NCBI GenBank assembly: GCA_936432065.2
Contig: OW386291.2
Span: forward strand, 103,791,823 to 103,855,822
DNA length: 64,000 bases
DNA from: Rutpela maculata
Lineage: Eukaryota > Arthropoda > Insecta > Coleoptera > Cerambycidae
Direction: 5' to 3'
Below are positions 1 through 11,570 of the stretch, piece after piece. Position 1 is the first letter of the stretch; each line of letters starts with the position of its first letter. The notes under the pieces were generated by a model that had not been told where the DNA came from, did no database searches, and saw nothing but the letters and a program-made list of their open reading frames with translations. Both the position numbers and the translations under genes were made by a program.

Positions 1-1405
1 CTTTCGAAAATCCGTCTAAATATTGATCAGGCCAACTATTTATCTTTGTAATTTTATCATGAGATAAACTGTTACAAAGAGAATATAGGGGAAGTAATAT
101 TTCAGCAAAATGAGGTATGAAACGATGATAAAAATTCACCATACCTATGAAACGTTGTAGTTGTTTGAGAGTTGTCGGTAAAGGGAAATTATTAATGACT
201 TCGACTCTCTCAGTTGATGGTAAAATACCTGATGAAGAGATGTGATGACCTAAAAAGGTTAAATTGTCAACTCCTAAGATACATTTAGATGGTTTAATGT
301 TAATTACGTATGTGTCTAATCTCTTGAAAACCTTTTCCAAATGTTCCATCTGTTGTACATCTGATTGACTTGCGATTAATATATCATCCAAATAGACGAA
401 AACGAAAGGTAAATTGACAAGTACTTCATTCATAAAACGTTGGAAAGTTTGACCGGCATTGCGTAGACCAAAAGGCATGCGGGAAAATTCAAACAGTCCG
501 AATGGAGTTGTTATAGCTGTCTTATAAACGTCATTTTCAGCGACAGGTATCTGATGGTATGCTCGCACTAAATCAATCTTGGAGAAAATAGTGCAGCCGT
601 GCAACTGAGAGCTAAAGTCGTGGATATGAGGTAATGGATATCTGTCTGGAATGGTAATCGTATTTAGTTGTCGATAATCTCCACAAGGTCTCCAGTCATT
701 CTTCTCTTTTTTCGCCACTAGATGGAGTGGAGAGGAAACTTGAGAAGATGATGGTTTGCAGATACCTAATTCTACCATGTTATTAAATTCTGTTTGAGCT
801 ATTTTAAATTTAAGATTGTCTAATCTACTAGGTCGTGAAAAAGGTAAATGACCTTCAGTAACTATATGATGTACAATAGAATGTTTAATAGGTAAATTGT
901 AATCTGGGGAACTAATTAAATTAGGAAATTGTAAAAGTAATTTGTTATATTTATCTGTCAAAGGAAATAATTTAAGTGTATCTAATCTATCATTGTCTAA
1001 AGGACTATTTTTAATAAAACAATTAACTGACAAATTAGTCTTGTTATCAATTATTCGAGCTCCTTTAAGATCAACAACTAAACCAAAATGAGACAAGAAA
1101 TCTGCTCCGACTATCGGTATGTCAATGTCTGCTATATTGAAAACGAAAGGAAATAATCTACGTAAGTTTAGATTGACTTTTAACAATTTCTTACCGTATG
1201 TAAAAATGGTTGAACCGTTAGCCGCGGTTAATATCGTATCAAAATTCTTTTTTAAATCTGTGAAAGAATTGCGTGGCACCACAGATAAATCGGCACCAGT
1301 GTCAATTAGGAAGTTCATTTTGTTAGATCTATCGTAAATAAAAAGTCGACGACGTTTGCTGTTAGAAATGTCAAAATCAGACGTCATAGAATTATCAAAC
1401 TTCAG
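1..1405 (-). CDS. pol: Ty3/Gypsy pol, 5' part (protease and reverse transcriptase), cut by window edge
   Basis: An open frame runs leftward from the TGA that ends gag to the window edge without a stop; the first ATG is at 1387. It encodes an aspartic protease with the DTGAD active-site motif near 1303-1289, followed by a reverse transcriptase. Visible RT blocks are a P(L)H-V-KK stretch near 740-700, a WRPCGDYR-type block just after it, and the catalytic YLDD at 383-394. In this family the protease processes the polyprotein and the RT copies the RNA inside particles. RNase H and integrase would lie beyond base 1. The frame is the same as gag (1406-2353), so pol is expressed either by TGA readthrough or not at all in this copy. 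The open frame suggests a fairly young insertion. Confidence 0.93.
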   Translation of the reverse strand, partial: MKFDNSMTSDFDISNSKRRRLFIYDRSNKMNFLIDTGADLSVVPRNSFTDLKKNFDTILTAANGSTIFTYGKKLLKVNLNLRRLFPFVFNIADIDIPIVGADFLSHFGLVVDLKGARIIDNKTNLSVNCFIKNSPLDNDRLDTLKLFPLTDKYNKLLLQFPNLISSPDYNLPIKHSIVHHIVTEGHLPFSRPSRLDNLKFKIAQTEFNNMVELGICKPSSSQVSSPLHLVAKKEKNDWRPCGDYRQLNTITIPDRYPLPHIHDFSSQLHGCTIFSKIDLVRAYHQIPVAENDVYKTAITTPFGLFEFSRMPFGLRNAGQTFQRFMNEVLVNLPFVFVYLDDILIASQSDVQQMEHLEKVFKRLDTYVINIKPSKCILGVDNLTFLGHHISSSGILPSTERVEVINNFPLPTTLKQLQRFIGMVNFYHRFIPHFAEILLPLYSLCNSLSHDKITKINSWPDQYLDGFSK

Positions 1406-2353
1406 TCATCTTTGAGAATTATCAGATTTTTTACAATTCTTACTGAATTTGCACCATTCACCTCCACAACGATAGGCATCGGCACCATAAAGTTGATGGT
1501 AGTAACAAATAGTATTGTCTGTACGATCAAATTTATTGGAAACATTATTACGGCTGGGTGAACGATTGCGATTAGTGGTACGAGTTTGTGAATTGCTTCT
1601 ACTTTTGCAATTGTTGCAACATGAAGTAGAAGGTTGAGGCTCGAAGGATTGATTGGAAAGTCTGGATTCTAAAGAGTTTAATCGAGAATTAAAAATTTCT
1701 TGTTTTTGTAATACTTGATTAATTGAATTATGGAAAGTGATTGAAAAATTTTTGATAGTGGTAGTTAAATCTGATAATGGGGTTGACTCAGAGTCAAGAG
1801 GATTTTTGGAGTACGATGCAACCATTGAATTTTGACAGGACTCCCAGATCCGATCCGCAATATCTAGAATCTCTTTTGTGTCTGTTTTCCCTGAAGCTGT
1901 AATGGCAATATATACTCTTTGAGGCAAACGTCTTTTCCATAGCTTTATCAATAAATCTTGACTAACCATGCTGAATCCTCCAACCATATTCAGCATGGAT
2001 CTATAGAAATCTGAAGGTTTCAGATCGCCCATTTGGGAACCTGATAACAGATCATTCAGACGTTTTTCCTCACTCGATGATAAACGTGAAATTAAAACTT
2101 TCTTTAAATTTATATAGAAATCCGTTTCCGGGGGATTAGATATTATATCGTATATATTATCTATCACATCTAATGGCAAATTAGCTATAACCTGATCATA
2201 CTTTTTTTTGTCATTGACAATTTTTGCAACAGAAAACTGTGATTCGATCTGGGTAAACCAAATTTCTGGTTTTGATTTCCAGAATGGGGGTAGTTTGACA
2301 GAGGTGACATAATGGGTTTGAGGAAAATCCTCGTCTGAAGGTTGTCTTTGCAT
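1406..2353 (-). CDS. gag: Gag-like protein of an arthropod Ty3/Gypsy element
   Basis: The 315-residue protein opens with a PPFW...W F.Q.E..F block typical of gag proteins of arthropod Gypsy elements (I recall it as Pfam DUF7041). It continues with a helical middle region (an L..LL.G....S.FYR motif near residues 97-120), a Ser/Asn/Arg-rich linker, and a C-terminal zinc-knuckle-like segment (CYYHQLYGADAYRC...WC.F, near residues 284-305). Gag forms the particle and binds the RNA. The start is the first ATG after the leader. It ends in TGA at 1406-1408 and pol continues in the same frame directly after it. The family assignment is confident; the fold positions are approximate. Confidence 0.9.
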   Translation of the reverse strand: MQRQPSDEDFPQTHYVTSVKLPPFWKSKPEIWFTQIESQFSVAKIVNDKKKYDQVIANLPLDVIDNIYDIISNPPETDFYINLKKVLISRLSSSEEKRLNDLLSGSQMGDLKPSDFYRSMLNMVGGFSMVSQDLLIKLWKRRLPQRVYIAITASGKTDTKEILDIADRIWESCQNSMVASYSKNPLDSESTPLSDLTTTIKNFSITFHNSINQVLQKQEIFNSRLNSLESRLSNQSFEPQPSTSCCNNCKSRSNSQTRTTNRNRSPSRNNVSNKFDRTDNTICYYHQLYGADAYRCGGEWCKFSKNCKKSDNSQR

Positions 2354-2780
2354 AACTGATCGATTGTGATTGATTGATTGATTGATTACTCTCTTAGATA
2401 AAAAAGGGAATGTACTTTAACTCACTCACCGACAGATGACAGTACTTGTAATGTACAACTTCAGTTGATTGAATTAGGAAATTACCATAAATTATAGGAA
2501 CAGCTATTCAAATTTGGAACCTCTATTCAAAATTCATCGGGAAAATTCTTCTCTTCATAAAATGGTCAATTTATAACGGTAGTTGATATATTGAATCTCT
2601 TCTTGAACTTATTGATAATAATTGTTCCAAAACAGGAAAGTGTTATACTTCGGTAATTATATCTGAGATATTCTTCTATCTTTTGAAATGGAAATGATTT
2701 TATCTCTCCTTCAAATTAATTAAATAACGTAGATTTCATCATGTAAGTTATAGGATAACTTCGGACATATGTATCAATCA

Positions 2781-2900
2781 CTTCTGGTATATATTTATCA
2801 CGTTGGACATAAAATTTTCACTTCTGGCATATATTTATGTAGTTGGACATAAAATTTTCACTTCTGGCATATATTTATCACGTTGGACATAAAATGATCA
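2781..2900. repeat. Three 40-bp tandem repeats in the Gypsy leader
   Basis: Three consecutive 40-bp units begin at 2781, 2821 and 2861. Each starts CTTCTGGYAT and ends near GGACATAAAAT. They differ by a few substitutions. They lie between the primer-binding site and gag, so they would be in the untranslated leader of the genomic RNA, a region where packaging or translation signals often lie. That role is inference. Confidence 0.9.
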
Positions 2901-2914
2901 CGTCAGGGTCACCA
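2897..2914 (-). other. Probable tRNA primer-binding site
   Basis: On the minus strand the sequence TGGTGACCCTGACGTGAT begins with the TGG that pairs with a tRNA 3' CCA. It sits immediately inside the presumed LTR end, where reverse transcription is primed in LTR elements. I did not identify the primer tRNA. Confidence 0.72.
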
Positions 2915-3190
2915 AATTTATAGCGTTATCGCTATAAATAAAATTAAAATCGAAGTTAATATACGTATATTTGTTTTTAATACATGTTCATATTTTATAT
3001 GATTTTGGTATTTTTAAGTATATTGATATTATATTTTTATATCCAATGTTTTTATTTTTCCTAGCGACTCCATGGAAACTTCTCCATTATGGATCGAGTT
3101 TTCCTTTTTGTTTCTTAGCGACTCCATGAAAACTTCTCGCTTTTGGAACTTCTCGATTTCCAGTGAGTGAGTCGCTATAGTCGCTATAAA
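2915..3190 (-). repeat. Probable 5' LTR of the Gypsy element
   Basis: The segment lies directly upstream (minus sense) of the primer-binding site. It contains TATA-rich stretches around 2990-3050 and two similar blocks (TAGCGACTCCATG near 3062 and 3115). TCGCTATA-type sequence occurs at both ends (near 2930 and 3173-3188). The second LTR lies outside the window, so the outer limit is approximate and no target duplication could be checked. Confidence 0.55.
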
Positions 3191-3455
3191 CATCTTGATT
3201 GCTCTGCCATAGCTGATGAGTATTCATTTTTTGTGGGGCTGTGTATTTTTTATAGCATCACGCATATCACAACTTCAATCCCTCATATCTCAAAAACCAA
3301 ACATAATATGCTGATCTTGAAATTTCGTGTTCACGATGTTCTCATTCTTAACAATAATTTAGCACTTAGTTTGAAACAAAATTCGAGGGCTAGAAAATGG
3401 GCGATTTTTGGGGTTACTCTTATTGTTTTCCATAATTTTTATCAAATCCAAGTGA

Positions 3456-5305
3456 CTGTACCAGGCCGGGAAGTCAGTGGAGACGGCCCTTCATCCGATC
3501 GTTTCCAGGATCGAGAAGGCATTGCACCACAAAGAACTTGCGGCTGGTGCTTTTCTTGACATCGAGGGAGCATTTGACAGTACCTCCTTCGACTCAATCT
3601 GCACCGCGGCTGCCTATCATGGCATCGATATACCATCAATTATCATCTCGGGAAAATTCCCAAATACGGTTAGCGGGCTCTTGCAAAGGGCCTTGGAGAT
3701 CGTACAGAGATGGTGTAACAACCAGGGCCTTAGAGTTAACCCCTCCAAAGCAGAACTGGTAATTTTCACTAGAAGGCGTAGGCTAGATGGTTTCGTCGAA
3801 CCAGTACTCTATGACACGACTCTAACGATCTCCAGGACATTGAAGTATCTGGGCGTCATCCTGGACTCTAAGCTGACCTGGAAAGATCATATAGAGAGAC
3901 AAATAAAAAGGGCCGCTACAACCCTCTGGGTATGTAGAAGGACCTTTGGTAAAACATGGGACTTAAACCCCAGGGTAACAATGTGGTACTATACTGTGAT
4001 AGTAAGACCAATGATTACTTATGCTTCTGTTGTGTGGTGGCCTGCTACGACCAGGCTATACATTCAGCAGAAGCTAATATAACTCCAATGACTCGCCTGT
4101 TTGGAAGTCACAAGAGCGATACGTATGACCCCCACAGCAGCTCTGGAGGTCCTTCTGGACCTCGTGCCCCTTCATTTGGTGATTGAAGCCGAGGCTCGGA
4201 AAGCGGCCTACAGGCTGAGGTGTAGTGGTCAGTGGAAAACCGGAGGAGAACAATTAAGGCACACAAGGGCCCTTTCCGAAGCGATAGGGACTCACTCACT
4301 TCTGGAGGTCCGGAGTGATGATATAGTGCCTTTCTTCTCCTTCTCAGAACCCTTTGAGGTTGTCATCCCCAAAAGGGAAGACTGGAACCCACTCGAGGAC
4401 ATACTCAGACCTGCCGATATCGTCTGGTTCACAGACGGATCGAGGTTTAAGGAAAGTGCTGGAGCGGGGATATACGGTGAAAGGCCCAGGGCTGAACTTT
4501 CTTATGCCCTGGGCAAATTCGCCACGGTATTCCAGACCGAGATCTTTGCTATTTTGGTCTGCGCACAGGAGAATATCCAAAGGAAATATTCCAACAAGCA
4601 CATTTATATATATGTAGCGACAGTCAAGCGGCCCTCCAGGCCCTTGCATCAGTCCGGACCAAGTCAAGCCTGGTTCAAAACTGTAAACAGGCTCTCTGCG
4701 AACTTGGCTCATCGAACTGGGTCAAGCTTCTCTGGGTGCCTGGGCAACGAGCGGGCAGACGCTCTGGTCAGAGGCCCCTACTGGGTCTGGAGCCGGCTCT
4801 CGGCTACCCTAGATCAAATGCCAAGAAGTTAATAGAGAACTGGACACATTCCCAGTTCTTTGACTTCTGGGCCTCTTACCCAGGACTCCGGCAAGCGAAA
4901 CTCCTGCTCACAGGGCCCTTGCCGAAGCGAGCAGAACAAATTCTGCGACTAAGCAGGAAACAGGTCAGAATCGTGGTAGGTCTTTTGACTGGACTCGGCT
5001 CTTTCAGAAAACACCTGCATACCATAGGAGTGGTCGACAACCCCGACTGCAGGTTCTGCGGGGACGAGGAGGAAACTTCCATCCACGTCCTCACTTCCTG
5101 CCCTAGTCTCATGAAATTGAGGCACAAACACTTCGGCATTGGTTTTCCGGTGCTGGAGGAAATAAGGAATGCCCCTATAGGAAGGATTTTGGCCTATGGG
5201 TTAGAATCCGGCCTGAATGGGGGCATCCAGTAAATACGTAGCGGTAGCACAAGGGGCCACCAGGCCTGAGTGCTGCGAACCCTTCGTCGCCCCGCTAAAA
5301 GAAGA
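3456..5305 (+). pseudogene. I/R1-group LINE, RT core deleted, RNase H and zinc tail present
   Basis: The coding remnant starts inside an RT (GKSVETALHP, then FLDIEGAFD near 3560-3590), so it is 5' truncated. At about 3655 the protein jumps from the region before the YADD block straight to a GKFPNTVS motif, so the catalytic core is missing. The thumb (LGVILDSKLTW) follows near 3850. After frameshifts come an RNase H domain (WFTDGSRFKESAGAGIYG, near 4420-4475) and a C-terminal zinc-like block (CRFCGDEEET...H...CP, near 5050-5105). The copy ends in a GAAGAAGAAG-like tail near 5300. It is a dead retrotransposon with several shifts. A related copy lies at 57.2-63.5 kb. Confidence 0.88.
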
Positions 5306-5718
5306 AGAAGACTGTAGAAGTCGCTGTGATTAGAGTAAGTGAACGTGGTTGGTTCCATTTCAAAGAAAGTTGAATAAGCTTTATTTTGACACAGTATTTG
5401 TAATATTTTGTTTGCTTGAATACAATTGTTTATAACAAATTCTGATAAAAACACATTGTTTTACAAAATATTTGTATTCTTTTGATAAAATAAATTTAAA
5501 AAGCTACAAAAAAGTTTAAATGAACTTGACCAATCTTTATCGCAGACCGTTATACTAAGAACCAAATTGCAGGGAATTAAATTATCTTTCAACATTGTGA
5601 TTAACACGTTTTCTTGTAAAACTTTAGTTTTTGAGTTAATTACCAAAGACGCGTGTTGAAATTTGACTTTTTTATAGTTTAGAATTAAATATCTTGTGTA
5701 TCTGTTTACATTGTTATT

Positions 5719-5884
5719 AAAAAATATTATTTTGGATATTCAGCAGATAGCTTTCAAAGAAACTGTTCATTCCTTTCATTCACCATTGATATATTAGCAT
5801 GGTCAGACTTAGATCAATGGTATATGAAAGGAACGAATGGTTTGCTTGAAAGTTATCTGCTGAATTCCCAAAATAATATTTTTT
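5719..5884. mobile_element. 166-bp near-perfect foldback (MITE-like)
   Basis: The left arm (5719-5793) and right arm (5813-5884) are inverted copies. Both carry AAAAAATATTATTTTGG at the outer end and TTCAGCAGATA inside, with only scattered mismatches around a loop of about 20 bp. There is no coding capacity. A MITE is most likely; a transcript would form a long hairpin. Confidence 0.8.
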
Positions 5885-7949
5885 AGAGTAGGTAGTGAAA
5901 AAAAAAACACTAAAACACCAAATTGGACGGTCCTTATTTCAAAGTCAAGGTAATTTCATGCATCAGGTTATATGTTTTAATACTTTTTGATAAAATTCGT
6001 AGTCTTCAAGATATTTGCAGAACACCGTTTAAAAAAAATCATTTTTCTAAGTTTATTAACAATAATTTAATTAAACAATTAATAAGACAAAACTACTCTT
6101 TTTTAACGGGTAAATATTTTTGTAAATGTCATTTAGAACTCATTAAAAAAGGTTTCATCAAAATAGGGTCTTGGTTAAGCGTTTTTCGAAGTTTTAGCTA
6201 TTTTACATCTAAAGTGACTCCACTGTCTGTGTAAATAAAATAGATCTGCTAAATATTGCAACACCAGCCGCTGCAAACTATATTTAACTCCTGTCTACAA
6301 CATTGTTCGTAATCTCCCCCCTTGTTATCTTATCTGGTCTCTCGTCCTTTGAATCGAGACATTGTAGTCTCCAAAGGGCAGTAGAGGGCCAGCGGTTTCC
6401 TCTGTCGCATTACCATATTAAATGCTTCGGGTATAATATACTACAATTGAATTATACAATCGTCATAAATCCGATGAATAATGCAAAGGTGCACCTATTC
6501 AGGAAAAGATTAATTATATTAAGATTTACGAAGACGGGCGCCAGCTTTATGCTTAGTTTGTACTTTGTATGAGTTTATACTTGTTAATATTCATTGCAGG
6601 TCATGAGGTCGCAAACGCAAATAGACAGTTACAGTTCTAGATCACACAAACTATGTTTGAATTGCTGAAGGTAATATGATTAATTACTAACATTAGTTAA
6701 ATGATTTATGGTCAGTAAGGTCAGATATAGGTGTTTTCTCAGACGAGGCTGGAAAGGAAAAAACAGATATCTATAAATCTTTTGAATTCACCCTCGAAAT
6801 TATTTTTCTGGCAATAAATAAATAAAAACGCACCGAAATCTGTTCTTAAGTGATGATAACATAGAGCGTGGCCAAAAATGAAAAAGGCGCGTTTTCTGCT
6901 TGTATGATCATTTTTTCGAAAAACACTCGGACCGGTGGATTTTGCTCTCTTATAACTAACAATTTTTTAAAAATTACATTCTAAAGCTAGAAAATTTATT
7001 GAATTACTTCCCGTGTAAGTGCGCCTTAACGTTTTAATGGTTTTGCTTTGTTTTGTTTTTTCACACTGAAAATAAAAACGGTAGAACAGTTAGCTGGTAT
7101 TGAAAACAAGACTATTCAATACAAATTTTCATAGCCTACTTAGTAATTTTCTTACGTCGCGTTCATCTGACGCGGCCATTTTGAAAAAAATAAAAAATCG
7201 TTCGTATCTCATTTATTTCTGGGAAATTTTTAAATCGTTTATCCGTTTGTACTTAGAATTTTATGCTTAATAAGAAACTACTAGAGAAATATGGTCGTCC
7301 TATTTAAGACTTCCGGTTAAACCGGAGGTGTTATTTTCGTTGCTGTTTGTCTAATTTAAGTGAACTAAAAACGAAATTTTTAAATTAAAAAACAACCAAA
7401 CATTGGGGGCGTACATTGACTCGTGGTAAACATAAATTTATTCTTTAATTACCTGAATATTTAGTGCAGTCTCAGAAAGGGACCGAATCAACCTCTCACG
7501 CAAATCCCACCAGGATAGGTGTTGGACAACAAAGCTTCCTCGTATCTACTGATAGTAAACTATTACTACATAAATGAAAATACAAAAATGAAATTTTCTT
7601 TAAATCGATGGGGCAACACTTTTATACAGCCCCCACCCGGTCTAACACTAAAAATCAGTATGTAATTTGCAGGGTCATCAATATAGTTTTTTAAACAAAC
7701 TATATCTCGGTTCAACGCACCATGACCTAATAAGCAATAACCTTAAAATAGTTTTCAAATCATCGTTAGAAAATGATAGAGATGTTAAATTTTAAGTAAT
7801 GTTTCCAAAATAATTGTTAAATTCGTTAGAGAATATAATTTCTCATGGATTGTCTGTCTTATTCTTGCTTGTATTAATCAAATTCCACAATGCAATTTGC
7901 TGATTCATGTTCCGACGTATGTAATTATTATTTGCTGTGTCCTTTGTTA
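5885..7949. other. No recognisable gene
   Basis: This is AT-rich sequence. The longest open frames (5923-6234, 6303-6572) resemble nothing I know and have no coding-like features. A short palindrome, TTCCGGTTAAACCGGA-like, is at about 7310-7326. Short motifs such as GCGGCCATTTTGAAAAAA recall repeat families elsewhere in the window. Confidence 0.6.
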
Positions 7950-9157
7950 GAGAATATTATTTAGGTATTAAGCAAATCAAAACTTACACATTTTTTTATT
8001 TATTATGAAATTTCCTACTTTCTGTATATTGTTGCCCTAATCTGGGTACGCTAATACTAGTTAGACTTTAACACACTCATTATTAGCGAACCAGTCAAAA
8101 CAACTATTCTTCTAGCTAATACTGACGAAGTATTAAATTACATGATAGGATTCTTAGAATTTTAAAGCAAAAAATATATTGAAAATACTTAAATCATTTA
8201 TTTAAATTCAGTCATTCAAATTTCTTATTTAATATGAAATTATCTACTTTCTGTATATTGGTACCATAATATGGTCACGCTAATATACTACTTAGGAGAA
8301 TACTTTAAAGCACTCATCGTCGGACAACAATCACAACAATTACTCTTCAAGCTAATACTGACGAAGTATTGAATTACATGATAGGATTCCTAGCATTTTA
8401 AGGCAAAAAAAACATACTGAAAATACTTAAATAATTTATCGAAATTCAGTCATTGACAACAATTATTAAACCTTATACTCCATTTCAACTCTAGAAAAGT
8501 TGTACAAATTTTTTCAAACTCGTTACTTCTCATTAGTAGAGTACAGAAACATTCATTCGTTATTTATAAGCTTATTCTTGATTTTTTTGTACAATGAATT
8601 ATTTTTTATTTATATGTTTTCATCATGATTAGAGAATATTTTTATGTATTAAGCAAATCACAACTTACACACTTTTTTATTTATTATCAAATTATCCACT
8701 TTCTGTATATTGTTGCCCTAATCTGGACACGCTAGTATGCTAGTTAGGTAAATGCTTTAAAACACTAACGATGAAAGCAAAGAAATAAGAAACAATTAAT
8801 TGTAAAAATAGATCAAGAATAGACGTATAAATAACACAGCCCCACAAAAAGAAAAAAAGTTCAGAGCAGCGAACCAGACCCATGTATCACTATGTATTGT
8901 CGGTCGCTGAATTCGAGTCGGAGGTCAAAAAAAAGCCTAGAGCCAAAAAATCACCCCTGGAATGGGGTAAAAAGAAGATTAAGCTACGAGAATAGTTGTT
9001 ACATCTTAATCAATCAAATTATACAAATTAAGGTTAAACAACAGCGTACATACAATAGATATGAAACACCCCCCCCCAGGGAGGGGCGAAAACTAGCCTC
9101 CATATATAAAAAAATCGATCCAAAATAGTAATGACTGATAAAAAAGCTCGAAATATC

Positions 9158-9621
9158 CAAGGGCGGATCCAGGGGGGGGGCAGTAGGGGCAATTGCCCCC
9201 TCCCCGAGAAAAGTATTCGTTTACAGGGCGACAATTTTTTTTCCGCATGAGGTGGGAAAAAAAATTTTTTTGGATTTCTAATAGTATTCCTGCGCATGAG
9301 GCGAAAAAATTTTTGTCCGGATTTTAATTTGTACCCCCCTCCATGAGCCGAAATTTTCGAAAAATTTTTTTTTGGATTTTAATTTGCACCCCCCTCCCCC
9401 CCCATGAGGCGATACAATTTTTTTTTAGATTCTGAGGTGAGCGAAAAATATTTTTTTTTACATTTTTAATAGCATTCTCCGTATGAGGCGAAAAAAATTT
9501 TTTTTGGATTTTCATTTGCACCCCCTCCACCATGAGGCGATAAAATTTTTTTTCTGATTTCTAAAATTTTTTGTGGATGTTAGTGCCCCCCCCCCCAGTA
9601 ACCTTTCTGGATCCGCCCTTG
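9158..9621. mobile_element. hAT-type MITE, 464 bp, with 8-bp target duplication
   Basis: The ends are perfect 15-bp inverted repeats (CAAGGGCGGATCCAG). The element is flanked by GAAATATC at 9150-9157 and 9622-9629. The opposite arm of the surrounding palindrome has the same site once, as GAAATGTC on the minus strand at 10682-10689, which is the empty site. An 8-bp duplication and a CA-starting TIR fit hAT. The interior is non-coding and made of several repeats of roughly 60 bp with a CATGAGGCGAAAAAATTTTT core and runs of C. Confidence 0.92.
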
Positions 9622-11512
9622 GAAATATCTAAGTTTTGTTAAAGTAATAAGAAACTGCATGAGGTCCGACGCAATCTTCATAAACTGCTCCTATAGGGTT
9701 GAGAACAACTATCCCCAAGTTTAAAGAGCACGACAAAAATAAGAGAAAACGTAAAATCCAACAGGATTTCTATTTTCATGGATGCTATGAAATTGCGTAG
9801 TACTCTAAAATAGAACTAAAAACTTACGTGCCATCAATGTCTTACAGTGTCAACCCTCCGAGTGTGTGAAAACTACCCCCTATGTAAGATTTAAGTATAA
9901 AATTTACAGTGACTTCTATAAAAATTCGAAACACTTGCGTTTTGTGGAAGTGAGAATAGTCTAGTCTATGTTCGACGCTGTGCTTGAAAACCACCCTAGG
10001 GGTTGCGAGTTGCCACCCCTACATCCGTAGGATGCTGGAAAAATCGAGAGAAACTGACCAGATTTACATTTTTATGGATGCTATGACGTTTCAAGTTTTT
10101 TCAGAAATCACTGTAACTTCTTATAGTTGTTTCTTACACAGGGGGTACTTTTCACCCCCTACTGGAGTGGAATTGAATAAAGACAGTGGTACGTGACTTT
10201 CTAAGTCTAACTCTGAGTACTACGCAACTTTAATCCATCATAGCATCCATAAAAATGGATATACTCTTGGATAAAAAAAATTTTCTTGTTTTTACTGTGT
10301 CATTTAAGACAAGGGTGATTTTTGGCAGCGCTGTTGGGGTAGTTTTCAATAATTGTGCTAAAACTACTGCCTACTCTTCTTACCTTTACAAATCTCCGGA
10401 GTTTCGAGCTTTTTCGAGGGTCACTGCAGCTTTTTTCAAGTTGAATCTTGAATGGGGGTAGTTTTCACACCCTCTGAGGGTTGACACTGTATGACGTTGA
10501 CGGTGCGTAAGTTTCTAGTTCTATTTTGGAGTCCTACGCAATTTCCTGTTGGATTTTGCGTTTTTTTATTGTTTTTCTCGTGTCCTTTAAACTTGGAGGT
10601 GGTTTCTCTCAACCCTATAGGGGCAGTTTATGAAGATTATTTCGGACCTGATGCAGTTTCTTATCACTTTAACAAAACTTAGACATTTCGAGCTTTTTCA
10701 GCAGTCATTGCTGTTTTGGATCGATTTTTTTATGTATGGGGGCCAGTTTTCGCACCTCCCTGGGGGTGTGTTTCAATTCTATTATATCTACGCTGCTGTT
10801 TAACGTTAATTTGTATAATTAGATTGATTAAGATGTAACAACTAATATTCTCGTAGCTTAATCTTCTTTTTACCCGATTTCAGGGTGTTTTTTGGCTCTA
10901 GCTAATGATTTTGGGGGTGTACGATTTTTTTTGACCTCGGATTCGGATTTAGCGACCGAAAATACATAGAAATACATGGGTCTGGTTCGCTGCTCTGAAC
11001 TTTTTTTTTGTGGGGCTGTGTAATGAATGAATGTTTCTATACTCTACTGATGAGAACTAACGAGTTCGAAAAAACGTGCAACTTTTCTAGCGTTGTGAAT
11101 GACTGAATTTCAATAAATGATTTAAGTGTTTTCAATATATTTTTTTGCCTTAAAATACTAGGAATCCTATCATGTAATTCAATAATTCGTCAGTATTAGC
11201 TAGAATAGTAGTTGTTTTGATTTGTTCTCTGATGATGAGTGTTTTAAAGCGTTTTCCTAAGTAGTATATTGTGACCAGATTAAGGTACCAATATACAGAA
11301 AGTAGATAATTTCATATTAAATAAAAAGTATGAATGACTGAATTTAAATAAATGATTTAAGTATTTTCAATATATTTTTTGCTTTAGAATGCAAGGAATT
11401 CCAGCTTGTAATTCAATACTTCGTCAGTATTAGCTAGAAGAGCAGTTGTTTTGATTGTTCTCCAATAGTGAGTGTTTTAAAGTATTTACCTAACTAGTGT
11501 ATTAGTGTGCAG

Positions 11513-11570
11513 AGATTAGAGCAACAATATACAAGAAGTACCTACTTTCTGTATATTGTTGCCCTAATCT
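11513..11570. repeat. Short hairpin at the end of the foldback
   Basis: AGATTAGAGCAACAATATAC at 11513-11532 pairs with the inverse sequence at 11551-11570 (one mismatch), with an 18-bp loop. It marks the junction of two repeat units in the right arm of the 7950-11645 element. Confidence 0.8.

Noticed and set aside
5923..6234. 103-residue ORF as a gene
   Set aside because: No motif, no coding-like composition, and surrounded by repeat-derived AT-rich DNA.
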